64,000 bases of DNA, from contig JAZRVF010000002.1 in the NCBI GenBank assembly GCA_045599005.1, positions 24,038 through 88,037 on the forward strand, in the 5' to 3' direction. Shown here piece after piece: positions 1-7,068 of this stretch. The position numbers were made by a program, and so were the translations under genes. The notes under the pieces are model-generated. The model had not been told where the DNA came from and ran no database searches. It saw only the letters and a program-made list of their open reading frames with translations. The stretch comes from Treponema_I sp045599005 (lineage in GTDB: Bacteria; Spirochaetota; Spirochaetia; Treponematales; Treponemataceae). Each line of letters starts with the position of its first letter. The stretch's first letter is position 1.

Positions 1-303
1 ATGAATCCCGTCAGAGGCTATTCTGTGGATTGTTCCGTAAGGCTCATCATTAAGCCATCGGCCTTCGTAAATCTTTATGTAAGTTGCATCCTCCCCAAGA
101 ATGAATGCAAAAACACCTGTCAGTTCTGAATCAGTCTCTTCCACATAAAGATGCTGCTTTGAAATGTCATTCAGCAGCAGTTCCCTTGAAGGATAGCCGT
201 TGATCCATTGGGAACTGTTCCCGTTCTGACGCATGAAGCTGCGCCCGATATTGAAAAGTTCAGTGATTCTTTCCAAATCATCAATTGTTGCGTTTCTGAT
301 CAT
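1..303 (-). CDS. GNAT-family N-acetyltransferase, N-terminal part (cut by window edge)
   Basis: Reading the minus strand from the ATG at 303 gives 101 uninterrupted codons that run off the window start. The protein begins MIRNATIDDLERITELF, the usual beta1-alpha1 opening of a GNAT acetyltransferase, and has a strand-like segment (LTGVFAFIL) near residues 68-76 where the family returns to the sheet. The acetyl-CoA binding loop lies outside the window, so the substrate cannot be guessed. There is no ribosome site before the ATG. Instead a -35/-10 pair is placed so that transcription should start at or next to the ATG. It is divergent from lepB with 54 bases between the start codons. Confidence 0.72.
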   Translation of the reverse strand, partial: MIRNATIDDLERITELFNIGRSFMRQNGNSSQWINGYPSRELLLNDISKQHLYVEETDSELTGVFAFILGEDATYIKIYEGRWLNDEPYGTIHRIASDGIH

Positions 304-338
304 GAAGTAATTTTATGGAAATTGACGTCATGTTGCAA
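304..338 (-). promoter_or_regulatory. Promoter of the GNAT gene, leaderless layout
   Basis: On the minus strand TTGCAA (338-333), a 17-base spacer, TAAAAT (315-310), then six bases and the ATG at 303. No purine-rich ribosome site lies between the -10 and the ATG. Overlaps the divergent lepB promoter. Confidence 0.5.
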
Positions 339-357
339 TAAATGGTATTGTTTTTCC
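322..357 (+). promoter_or_regulatory. lepB promoter, leaderless layout
   Basis: TTGACG at 322-327, an 18-base spacer and an extended -10, TGG plus TATTGT (343-351), followed by six bases and the lepB ATG at 358. The bases before the ATG are pyrimidine-rich (TTTTTCC), so no ribosome site is present. Confidence 0.5.
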
Positions 358-1065
358 ATGGCTCAGTCACAGTTTGATTTTTCCGTGGAATTGAAGCGCC
401 AGTTGCAGCGCAAGATTCTGCTTTTAATAATTGTTTTTCTTTCAGTTTTTACAGTAATCAACCTTCTGTTTTCTTTTATTGTTTTTCCTGTTTCTGTGGT
501 ATCAGAATCCATGGCTCCCGAATACAGAAGCGGAAGCCGTGTTTTTGTTGCGGCAACCAACGGTGAAAAACCCCTTTTCTGGCAGAAAAAGGATATTGTG
601 CGCGGCTCAGTTGTGTACCTGAATCCTGATTTTTCTGAATACAGAGGCTGGCTGCCGGAATTGGGAAAAATGTTCGGAAACTTTTTTCTTTTCCAGAATT
701 ACAACACCATTCTTGAAGGCGGAATTTCTGCCAATGCGGACACTCTGCGCCGTGTTGTGGGAATGCCAGGTGACACAATCTACATGAAAAACTATGAGCT
801 GTATGTGAAACCGGCAGGAGAAAGTCATTTTCTTACTGAATCGGAAATGGCCCAGATTACTTACGAAACTTCCATAGAAGGCAGCACTTCTCATGACGGA
901 AGAATCGGTGTGCCTCAGGAAATGGATGAGATTGTTCTTGGCGACAATGAGTATTTCCTGCTGGCAGATAACCGGGTTTCCTCAATTGACTCACGTCTTT
1001 ACGGACCTGTGAAAGCTTCGCAGATCAAAGGTGTCGCTGTCTGGCGGTTCTTCCCTTTCAGCTGA
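358..1065 (+). CDS. lepB: Signal peptidase I (S26 family), catalytic Lys replaced by Arg
   Basis: Cleaves signal peptides of exported proteins at the outer face of the inner membrane. 235 residues from the ATG at 358. An upstream in-frame start at 208 would overlap the divergent GNAT gene and add a non-homologous leader, so I reject it. One membrane span lies at about 20-46, then the serine box SESMAP with Ser51, the box RRVVGMPGD at 131-139, and the box GDNEYFLLADNRVSSIDSR at 195-213. In well-studied enzymes the second box reads KR-x-x-G-x-PGD with Lys as general base; here that position is Arg131. Everything else needed for the fold is present, so this may be a variant enzyme or a paralogue. 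The downstream hemW-like gene starts 11 bases after the stop. Confidence 0.85.
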   Translation: MAQSQFDFSVELKRQLQRKILLLIIVFLSVFTVINLLFSFIVFPVSVVSESMAPEYRSGSRVFVAATNGEKPLFWQKKDIVRGSVVYLNPDFSEYRGWLPELGKMFGNFFLFQNYNTILEGGISANADTLRRVVGMPGDTIYMKNYELYVKPAGESHFLTESEMAQITYETSIEGSTSHDGRIGVPQEMDEIVLGDNEYFLLADNRVSSIDSRLYGPVKASQIKGVAVWRFFPFS

Positions 1066-1075
1066 TTCTTTCTTT

Positions 1076-2248
1076 ATGGCAGCCCTTTATATCCACATTC
1101 CTTTCTGTCTTTCAAAATGTGCTTACTGTGATTTTTTTTCATTGCCTGTGAAATCTGTGAGTGATGACTATGTGGATGCTCTCTGCGCGGAGATTCCTTT
1201 ACGATGCGGACAGTTCGGTATCCGTTCTTTTGAGACTTTATATATTGGCGGGGGAACTCCCAGTCTTCTTTCTGGCGCTCAGCTTGAAAAAATCCTGAGA
1301 ACCGTTTTTTCGCTTTCAGAAAAAAAGCCGGAAGAAATCACCATTGAAGCAAATCCAGCTGATCTGACAGTGGGTTTTCTTGATACAATCAGCTTTCTTG
1401 GGATAAACAGGCTTTCTGTGGGAATCCAGTCAACTGATCCGGAAGTCCTTCTCACATTGAACCGGAGAAGTGATTCACAATGCGTTTTTTCTGCCCTGGA
1501 GCTTCTTAAAAACTTCTGGGTCGGCAGAAAAAACAACAGGCTTTCTCTGGATTTTATCTCAGGTTTGCCCGGACTTACTGACGAATGCTTTATGAAAGGT
1601 CTGGAGCTTGGTGCCGGTTGCGGTGCTGATCACATTTCTCTCTATGCCCTGACACTGGAAGAAGAAACTCCGTTGTACAGAATGGTGGAAAAAGAGGAAG
1701 TTCCCTATGACCAGGATACAAATGACAGACAATGGCTTATGGGCCGTGTTTTTCTTGAGCAGAAAGGATTTTTCCAGTACGAAGTCTCCAATTTCTGCAG
1801 GCCGGAATGTGAGAGTCGTCATAATATGACTTACTGGCTTCAGAATGATTACATCGGAGTTGGGGCCGGGGCAACCGGAACAGTCGGCCGGTTACGGTAC
1901 ACGGACACAGATGATGTTTGCGCTTACTGCAAAGCTCTGTCGTCGGGACAACTGCCGCCTGCAGAAACAGAAAACCTGGATAATGACACGAAAGAGTTTG
2001 AATTTCTTATGATGGGTTTTCGCTTAAGACAGGGGATAAGCGAATCTGAATACTTTAAGAGATTCGGACAGAGTCTTGAAGAGCGACTCTGCGGCAAAAA
2101 ACAGACCAGCGCAAAAGGAGTTTTTGCCCGCTGGCAGGAGAAAGGGCTTGCATACACTTACAGCGCTCCGGACGGAAAAGACACATTCTACGCTTTGACC
2201 GGGGAAGGTCTCCTGCTTCTGAACCGTTTTCTTACCGAGCTGCTGTAA
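1076..2248 (+). CDS. hemW: HemW-like radical SAM protein (coproporphyrinogen III oxidase family)
   Basis: 390 residues from ATG 1076; an earlier GTG at 1031 lies inside lepB. The N-terminus IHIPFCLSKCAYCDFF holds the CxxxCxxC cluster (Cys11, 15, 18) followed by the aromatic-Cys spacing typical of HemW/HemN, then GGGTPSLL (SAM-binding strand) and the ISGLPG segment. Family members once annotated as anaerobic coproporphyrinogen oxidases are mostly HemW heme-binding proteins; the short N-terminus here, without the HemN extension, favours HemW. The C-terminal part has the HemN_C-like GFRLRQGI segment near residue 320. Convergent with the HdeD-like gene, with only 18 bases between stops. Confidence 0.85.
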   Translation: MAALYIHIPFCLSKCAYCDFFSLPVKSVSDDYVDALCAEIPLRCGQFGIRSFETLYIGGGTPSLLSGAQLEKILRTVFSLSEKKPEEITIEANPADLTVGFLDTISFLGINRLSVGIQSTDPEVLLTLNRRSDSQCVFSALELLKNFWVGRKNNRLSLDFISGLPGLTDECFMKGLELGAGCGADHISLYALTLEEETPLYRMVEKEEVPYDQDTNDRQWLMGRVFLEQKGFFQYEVSNFCRPECESRHNMTYWLQNDYIGVGAGATGTVGRLRYTDTDDVCAYCKALSSGQLPPAETENLDNDTKEFEFLMMGFRLRQGISESEYFKRFGQSLEERLCGKKQTSAKGVFARWQEKGLAYTYSAPDGKDTFYALTGEGLLLLNRFLTELL

Positions 2249-2266
2249 GTCTTCACTGATAATGAT

Positions 2267-2854
2267 TCAGTCTTCCACAGAAAATTCCACGTCTTCTGCG
2301 TCCGCTTCGGTAACAGTTCCGACAATGAAATTCTGTTTTTCCTTTGCTTTATAAGTCCAGACAGCAAGAACAACGGCCGCAATAACTACAAGCACTCCCA
2401 GGACACGTACAATGATTTCTCCCACTGTGGCAGGCATGATGAAAAGTACGATTGAAAGAATTGCAGAAATCAGAATCTCACCGATAAAGGGTTTTGTCTC
2501 CAGACCATTGTTTTTAAGTATGTAAACGTCGTACAGCTGGACAAGACAGGAAACAGCAAGTTCTGTGGCCAGAATGTACATCATTATTGTCCATGCGGTT
2601 TTTGCGATTGCAAGAGGAAGAATAACGGCAAGAAGGCCGACAACTATTCCAAGAATGGAACGGCCGGTGACAGTCCACAGGAACACAGGTGAATCAACCA
2701 GGTGACGTGCCGTAAAAAAGGCGAATACACCGCTTGCAACAGAAGCAATACCAGCCAGAATCACAAGAACTTTAATGAATGACGAAGGAGCTGAAACCAT
2801 CATCAGTCCCAGAATCATCGCAAGAATTGCAAAAATGTAAAAATGCTTTTTCAT
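2267..2854 (-). CDS. HdeD-like (DUF308) membrane protein
   Basis: 195 residues with six hydrophobic spans in three pairs (about 7-24, 28-50, 65-85, 90-110, 125-145, 148-166), the arrangement of the DUF308/HdeD family. E. coli HdeD is linked to acid resistance; no function is established for spirochaete members. The C-terminus after the last span is a short acidic tail (TEADAEDVEFSVED). GGAGAA lies seven bases before the ATG. It sits downstream of the antiporter gene in the same direction, 26 bases apart, so the two are probably co-transcribed. Confidence 0.75.
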   Translation of the reverse strand: MKKHFYIFAILAMILGLMMVSAPSSFIKVLVILAGIASVASGVFAFFTARHLVDSPVFLWTVTGRSILGIVVGLLAVILPLAIAKTAWTIMMYILATELAVSCLVQLYDVYILKNNGLETKPFIGEILISAILSIVLFIMPATVGEIIVRVLGVLVVIAAVVLAVWTYKAKEKQNFIVGTVTEADAEDVEFSVED

Positions 2855-2880
2855 ATAATTCTCCGTAATTAATTTTGCAC

Positions 2881-4608
2881 TTATTTATCCAGTTCGGCAA
2901 GTTTTTTGTGAAGTTCCATGACCTGAAGATGCAGATAATGGTCAACAACCGGTTTTTCGACAATGCCGAGAAGATTTCCCTTGTCATCCACAACCGGAAG
3001 AGCTTCTGTGTCCGTTGCCTCAAAAAGCTGGTAGACATCGGGAATAGACATGTCAGGCTTTACGGATGAAGAACAGGGTTCCTGAATGTCCATGGCCATG
3101 ATTCCGTCAGACATCTCCATGATCAGAAGACATTCCTTAAGGTGATCCAGTGTGATCATTCCTGCAAATTTTCCGTCGGCTGACTTTACAGCATAGTTCA
3201 GGTTCTGATGAGTACTGAATGAGTCCAGAATCTCATGGAGTTTTGTAGTCTCTGTAACAATTGCCGGTGATTCAGGAGAACAGATTGAGACGCCCTGCAT
3301 CGTGACATCCTGGACGCGGCAGGTCTTCATTATGTCTTCCTCACAGATATCAAGGCCGCATTCTCCAGCACCGTTCACTGCGTGTTTAACACAGACAGGC
3401 CCCAGAATCTGCACCACAAACGTTGTCGCCGTAATAATCAGGATGATTGTAGGACCGAGCGTATCTGCGTAAGTCTGGCCTGCCGCAATACTCAGTCCGA
3501 TTGCGACACCGGCCTGGCTCAGAAGACACCAGGGCAGATATTTCTGGACGGTTTTCGGTGCGTGAGTCAATTTGGAACCGACACGGGAACCGATTGATTT
3601 ACCGACAGTGCGGCAGATGATGTACAGCAGTGCGATGATTCCCACATAAGGTGTCACGTTCCAGACGTTCAGTTTTGCACCGACAAGTACAAAGAACAGA
3701 ACGTAGATTGGCGGTGTGAATTTCTCAACAAGAGAAAAAGTTGGACGGGTTTTTGCCGGAGCGAAGTTCACCATGAAGAAACCGATGGACATTGCTGCAA
3801 GGATATTGTCCAGATCAAGGAAACTGCAGATTCCGGTTGAAAGGAAAAGAGAGCCGAGAGAGAAGGCAAGTATGCGGCCCTCGTCAGTCATCACATTTCT
3901 GATGAACTTGCTCAGCAGGAATCCGATCGCAGAACCAAGTGCGATTGAAACGAAAACATCGTAGGCAAGAGTGAGAAGCTGTTTGCCAAGGGTTCCGCCT
4001 GTATAGCCCAGAAGTGAACTTGCTATGCTTGAAGCAAAAGCATAAAGAATCAGCGCTACGGCATCATCCATTGCTACAATACCCAGGACAGTGGTTGTAA
4101 GCGGTCCTCGGGTTCTGTTCTCGCGGAGGACATCTGTTGTGGCAGCGGGAGCAGTGGCGGAAGAGATGGCACCAAGTATGAGACCCAGTGCAAGAGAAGT
4201 GCTGAAATCTTTGGTGATAAGGAAAGAAACTGAGGTGACTACGAAACTGACCACGAAAAAGGGAACAATCGCTTCAAAAAGAAGGATTCCGGTGAACTGT
4301 TTACCGTATTTTTTCAGCACGGAAAGCTTGAGCTCCCCACCGATAAGGAAACCTATGAGTGAAAGGGCAACGGAACTGACAGGATCCAGTGAGACGATTA
4401 CCAGTGAACTGAGCACCTGGAATCCGGACTGGCCGATTATAATACCGATTACGATGTAACCGACAACCTGAGGAATCCGGAGCTTCTGGAAAAGTCTTCC
4501 GCCCATTGCGCCGAGCAGAAGAATGATGCCCATGAGGAGAACAAGATTTGCACCGTTAAGGGCATTGAAATGCATAAAATCAGGAAGAAACTGAGCAAAG
4601 ATATTCAT
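2881..4608 (-). CDS. Cation:proton antiporter (CPA2/KefB-like) with C-terminal CBS pair
   Basis: About 575 residues from ATG 4608. Residues about 30-395 are a 12- to 13-span Na+/H+ exchanger domain, with the SSATAPAATTDVLRENRTRG stretch and the MDDAVALI aspartate segment typical of CPA2 exchangers. The remaining 150 residues form two CBS repeats (VTMQGVSICSPES..., then DMSIPDVYQLFEATDTEALPV), a nucleotide- or ion-sensing regulatory tail rather than the TrkA-N domain of KefB. An in-frame ATG at 4689 exists, but 4608 is preferred: a TGGACT-17-TAAGAT promoter ends seven bases before it and no ribosome site precedes either ATG. The ion specificity cannot be read from sequence. Confidence 0.8.
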   Translation of the reverse strand: MNIFAQFLPDFMHFNALNGANLVLLMGIILLLGAMGGRLFQKLRIPQVVGYIVIGIIIGQSGFQVLSSLVIVSLDPVSSVALSLIGFLIGGELKLSVLKKYGKQFTGILLFEAIVPFFVVSFVVTSVSFLITKDFSTSLALGLILGAISSATAPAATTDVLRENRTRGPLTTTVLGIVAMDDAVALILYAFASSIASSLLGYTGGTLGKQLLTLAYDVFVSIALGSAIGFLLSKFIRNVMTDEGRILAFSLGSLFLSTGICSFLDLDNILAAMSIGFFMVNFAPAKTRPTFSLVEKFTPPIYVLFFVLVGAKLNVWNVTPYVGIIALLYIICRTVGKSIGSRVGSKLTHAPKTVQKYLPWCLLSQAGVAIGLSIAAGQTYADTLGPTIILIITATTFVVQILGPVCVKHAVNGAGECGLDICEEDIMKTCRVQDVTMQGVSICSPESPAIVTETTKLHEILDSFSTHQNLNYAVKSADGKFAGMITLDHLKECLLIMEMSDGIMAMDIQEPCSSSVKPDMSIPDVYQLFEATDTEALPVVDDKGNLLGIVEKPVVDHYLHLQVMELHKKLAELDK

Positions 4609-4645
4609 GGGAACAATCTTAGCAAGTTGCGCTTTGATAGTCCAT
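4609..4645 (-). promoter_or_regulatory. Antiporter promoter, near-leaderless layout
   Basis: Minus strand: TGGACT, 17 bases, TAAGAT (4621-4616), then seven bases to the ATG at 4608. No ribosome site follows the -10. Supports the chosen start, but the -35 match is only five of six. Confidence 0.4.
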
Positions 4646-4682
4646 AAAAAATAATGCAAAAAAGCGTAATAAAAGGTAACAC

Positions 4683-4711
4683 TTTTCACTTGATTCCGGG
4701 TTAAGTATAAT
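4683..4711 (+). promoter_or_regulatory. Promoter of the small membrane protein/DUF4097 operon
   Basis: TTTTCA (4683-4688), 17 bases, perfect TATAAT (4706-4711). Start of transcription near 4718 leaves a 40-base leader with AAAGAGG before the ATG at 4758. Confidence 0.55.
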
Positions 4712-4757
4712 GATTCTGAAAAAAAACAGGAAATACAAAGACATAAAGAGGTAAATC

Positions 4758-5039
4758 ATGAAAGATTATGATTCAAACGAAAAGGCTGCGATTGCATCAG
4801 GAAAGAAGCTTTTCTGGACACTCACGACAATTGTTTATCTGTGGATCAGTTTCACAACTGGAAAATGGGCAATTTCCTGGCTCGTCTGGCTTATTGCAGT
4901 AGCTGTGGAACAGGCCGCCACAATGTTCTATTACATGTTCAAAGCCGGTTCTGATAAAGAAAGTAAAGTGACTTACGAAAGTGATGCAAAACGTCATTTT
5001 GATGACGACGCTTCAAGACGTGAGGTTTCAAAAGAATGA
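4758..5039 (+). CDS. Small two-span membrane protein
   Basis: 93 residues: a charged N-terminus, two adjoining hydrophobic spans (about 19-34 and 39-62, WTLTTIVYLWISF and WAISWLVWLIAVAVEQ) and a charged C-terminal tail ending RREVSKE. AAAGAGG precedes the ATG. The stop overlaps the start of the DUF4097 gene (ATGA), which argues for coupled translation and a shared job at the membrane. I do not recognise a named family; small 2TM proteins next to DUF4097 proteins often belong to envelope-stress modules, but that link is inference. Confidence 0.7.
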   Translation: MKDYDSNEKAAIASGKKLFWTLTTIVYLWISFTTGKWAISWLVWLIAVAVEQAATMFYYMFKAGSDKESKVTYESDAKRHFDDDASRREVSKE

Positions 5040-5929
5040 AAAAGACTTTTTATCTTCTTATGGGAATTGTCTGGCTGGTGGTAGCTGTCGCACTGGGCGG
5101 TTTTCTTGTGTCAGGGCTCAACGGATCTCTTCCCTGGAGTTTCGGTAAAATCCATGTGACCAACGGCTGGAACTGGACTTCATCGGCAGATATGGTCTGC
5201 AGCAGAACTGACGTGATTGACTACGAATTTGACGCCTCCCGCATCCAGGTGATTGATGGAAGCATGGTTGCTGACAGTGTTCACATTGAGACCGGCGGCG
5301 GATCAAAAATCACTGTAAAATACAGAACCAACCTTAAGGAAGAATACAGGCTTCAGATCGGGATGAAAGGTGATTCTCTCTGCTTTGACCGGGATGAAAA
5401 ATACTCAGACAATTTCAGGGGAAATGTTGTGTCTGAGGTAACTGTCAAGATTCCTGCAGGCAAGAAGTTCTCTTCCGTGTCCTTGACAACGGTGAGCGGT
5501 GGAATCAGTGCTGACGGACTCATCTCTGATTATATCAGTCTGAACAGTGTTTCCGGTTCTGTGTCCACAGGCAGTGTAAAGAGTGAAAACGTAAGATTCG
5601 ACACTGTCTCAGGATCAGTAAATGTTGACGGTACCATTGGAAAGATTAACTGTAATACTGTTTCCGGTTCAATCAAAGTAGAAAACTCAGGTTCATTTAC
5701 AGGTGACTGTGAGTTCGGTTCAGTTTCAGGATCGATCAAAGTTTCAATGGACAGGGATTCCAACTATAAACTGATTTATTCGACGGTTTCCGGTTCTGTA
5801 AAAGATGAGATTCTTGATTCAAAGTTCTCAAAATCAGGATCTGTCACCCACAACGGAAAAAAAGGAATGGATGTTGTGAATCTGAGAGTCGAGACTATCA
5901 GTGGAAGCATCAAAATTCTTGGAAACTGA
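5036..5929 (+). CDS. DUF4097 family beta-repeat protein, membrane-anchored
   Basis: 297 residues. Residues 5-27 form a signal anchor or uncleaved signal peptide. From about residue 140 the protein is a run of short beta-strand units built round VSGSV/TVSGSI (for example NSVSGSVSTGSVKSENV, DTVSGSVNVDGTIG, FGSVSGSIKVS), one turn about every 18-20 residues, as expected of the DUF4097 right-handed beta-helix family (also labelled LiaG-like or putative adhesin). The usual place is outside the membrane; the biochemical role is unknown. Its start overlaps the small membrane protein upstream. Confidence 0.8.
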   Translation: MKKTFYLLMGIVWLVVAVALGGFLVSGLNGSLPWSFGKIHVTNGWNWTSSADMVCSRTDVIDYEFDASRIQVIDGSMVADSVHIETGGGSKITVKYRTNLKEEYRLQIGMKGDSLCFDRDEKYSDNFRGNVVSEVTVKIPAGKKFSSVSLTTVSGGISADGLISDYISLNSVSGSVSTGSVKSENVRFDTVSGSVNVDGTIGKINCNTVSGSIKVENSGSFTGDCEFGSVSGSIKVSMDRDSNYKLIYSTVSGSVKDEILDSKFSKSGSVTHNGKKGMDVVNLRVETISGSIKILGN

Positions 5930-6109
5930 TTAAGAAAGATAATTTTTTTGTTTTGCTACTAGATTTATGCAATGTTTAGCGTTATAGTTTAAGTTACATA
6001 AGGTTTGACGCAGTTTTGGTTAGTTTAACAAACGTCTGTGTCTGAGAGAACTTATGTCAACATTAAGATAAGGAATCTACTTACTGACAATACAAAGGAG
6101 ATAGAAATC

Positions 6110-6385
6110 ATGAACAAAGTAGAATTGGTAGACGCAATTGCAAAAGAAACAGGATTGACAAAAAAAGATGCTGAAAAAGCAGTAAAAGCTTTCACAAACG
6201 CTGTTTCAGAAGAACTTGCAAAAGGTGGAAACGTTCAGCTGATCGGTTTCGGAACATTTGATGTCGGCGAACGCTCTGCACGTAAAGGACGCAACCCCAG
6301 AACAGGTGCTTCCATTGAGATCAAAGCAGCAAAAACACCCAAATTCAAAGCTGGAAAAGCTCTGAAAGACAAAGTAAACAAATAA
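6110..6385 (+). CDS. hup: HU-family DNA-binding protein
   Basis: 91 residues, the normal HU length, from ATG 6110 with AAAGGAG ten bases before it; an ATG at 6038 would add a non-homologous leader. Shows the HU core MNKVELVDAIAKETG, the dimer helix, and the DNA-arm GFGTFDVGERSARKGRNP followed by TGASIEI. It bends and compacts DNA as a homodimer; whether it is HU or an IHF-like relative cannot be settled, but the single short gene and the arm sequence fit HU. A strong hairpin terminator follows 35 bases after the stop. Confidence 0.95.
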   Translation: MNKVELVDAIAKETGLTKKDAEKAVKAFTNAVSEELAKGGNVQLIGFGTFDVGERSARKGRNPRTGASIEIKAAKTPKFKAGKALKDKVNK

Positions 6386-6420
6386 TCAATCCGCTGATTT
6401 ATTTTTCAGTTGGTTAAAGA

Positions 6421-6457
6421 AAACGGGCATTTCCCAAGTGAGATGCCCGTTTTTTTA
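6421..6457 (+). terminator. Rho-independent terminator after HU
   Basis: CGGGCAT (6424-6430) pairs with ATGCCCG (6443-6449), followed by seven T. Confidence 0.85.
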
Positions 6458-6471
6458 TGCTGTCAATGTTT

Positions 6472-6978
6472 TCAGCAGCAGATCAGCTCCGGAAAATCCT
6501 TCTGTGCAATGTCAAAGGCTTCCGCATCAAAAAGCACAAGCACTGCGTCCATGTCAGGAGCAAAACCCCTGATGCAGCAGACAGCCGTCTTAAGTGCCTC
6601 CCGTTTCGGGTAACCGTAGACTCCTGCGCTGATCAGAGGGAATGCGATGCTTCTGCAGCCTTTCTCCTGTGCCAGTCTGATTGAGTTCCGGTAACAGGAA
6701 ACCAGCAGTTCGGCGCATTCTTCTTTGCGGTGTTCTGAATAAATTGGGCCCACTGTGTGGATCACATATTTGGAAGGCAGTCTGTAACCACTCGTCATTT
6801 TTGCTTCCCCTGTGGAACAGCCTCCGAGAGTTCTGCATTCATCAAGCAGTTCTGGTCCTGCCGCCCTGTGGATTGCGCCGTCAACACCGCCTCCGCCCAG
6901 AAGGGAACTGTTTGCCGCGTTGACAATTGCGTCAACTCTGTATCTTGTGATGTCACCTTTTTCAATTCGGATGCCCAT
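6472..6978 (-). CDS. ymdB: Macro-domain protein, O-acetyl-ADP-ribose deacetylase type
   Basis: 168 residues. The start at 6978 (MGIRIEKGDITRYRVDAIVN) is chosen because GGAGG lies six bases before it; an ATG four codons upstream contains that ribosome site. Carries the macro-domain signatures VDAIVNAANSSLLGGGGVDGAI (ADP-ribose loop 1, with catalytic Asn/Asp and Gly run), GEAKMTSGYRLPSKYVIHTVGPIY and the SAGVYGYP phosphate loop near residues 115-122. Family members remove acetyl from O-acetyl-ADP-ribose or ADP-ribose from proteins. It stands alone between the HU and chemoreceptor genes, with a terminator separating it from the latter. Confidence 0.9.
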   Translation of the reverse strand: MGIRIEKGDITRYRVDAIVNAANSSLLGGGGVDGAIHRAAGPELLDECRTLGGCSTGEAKMTSGYRLPSKYVIHTVGPIYSEHRKEECAELLVSCYRNSIRLAQEKGCRSIAFPLISAGVYGYPKREALKTAVCCIRGFAPDMDAVLVLFDAEAFDIAQKDFPELICC

Positions 6979-6991
6979 TTTTTCCTCCATT

Positions 6992-7036
6992 AAAAAAAAG
7001 CCCTGAGGTTGCGCATCTGTGCAGTTCCTCAGGGCT
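6992..7036 (-). terminator. Rho-independent terminator after the chemoreceptor gene
   Basis: Minus strand: AGCCCTGAGG and CCTCAGGGCT (10 bp perfect stem) followed by eight T. Ends the chemoreceptor transcript just before the macro-domain gene. Confidence 0.85.
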
Positions 7037-7068
7037 TAAGTGTGTTTATATCTGGTCGCTGAAGCGCC

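Noticed and set aside
208..357. Longer lepB start at 208
   Set aside because: Would overlap the divergent GNAT gene by 96 bases and adds residues without signal-peptidase similarity.
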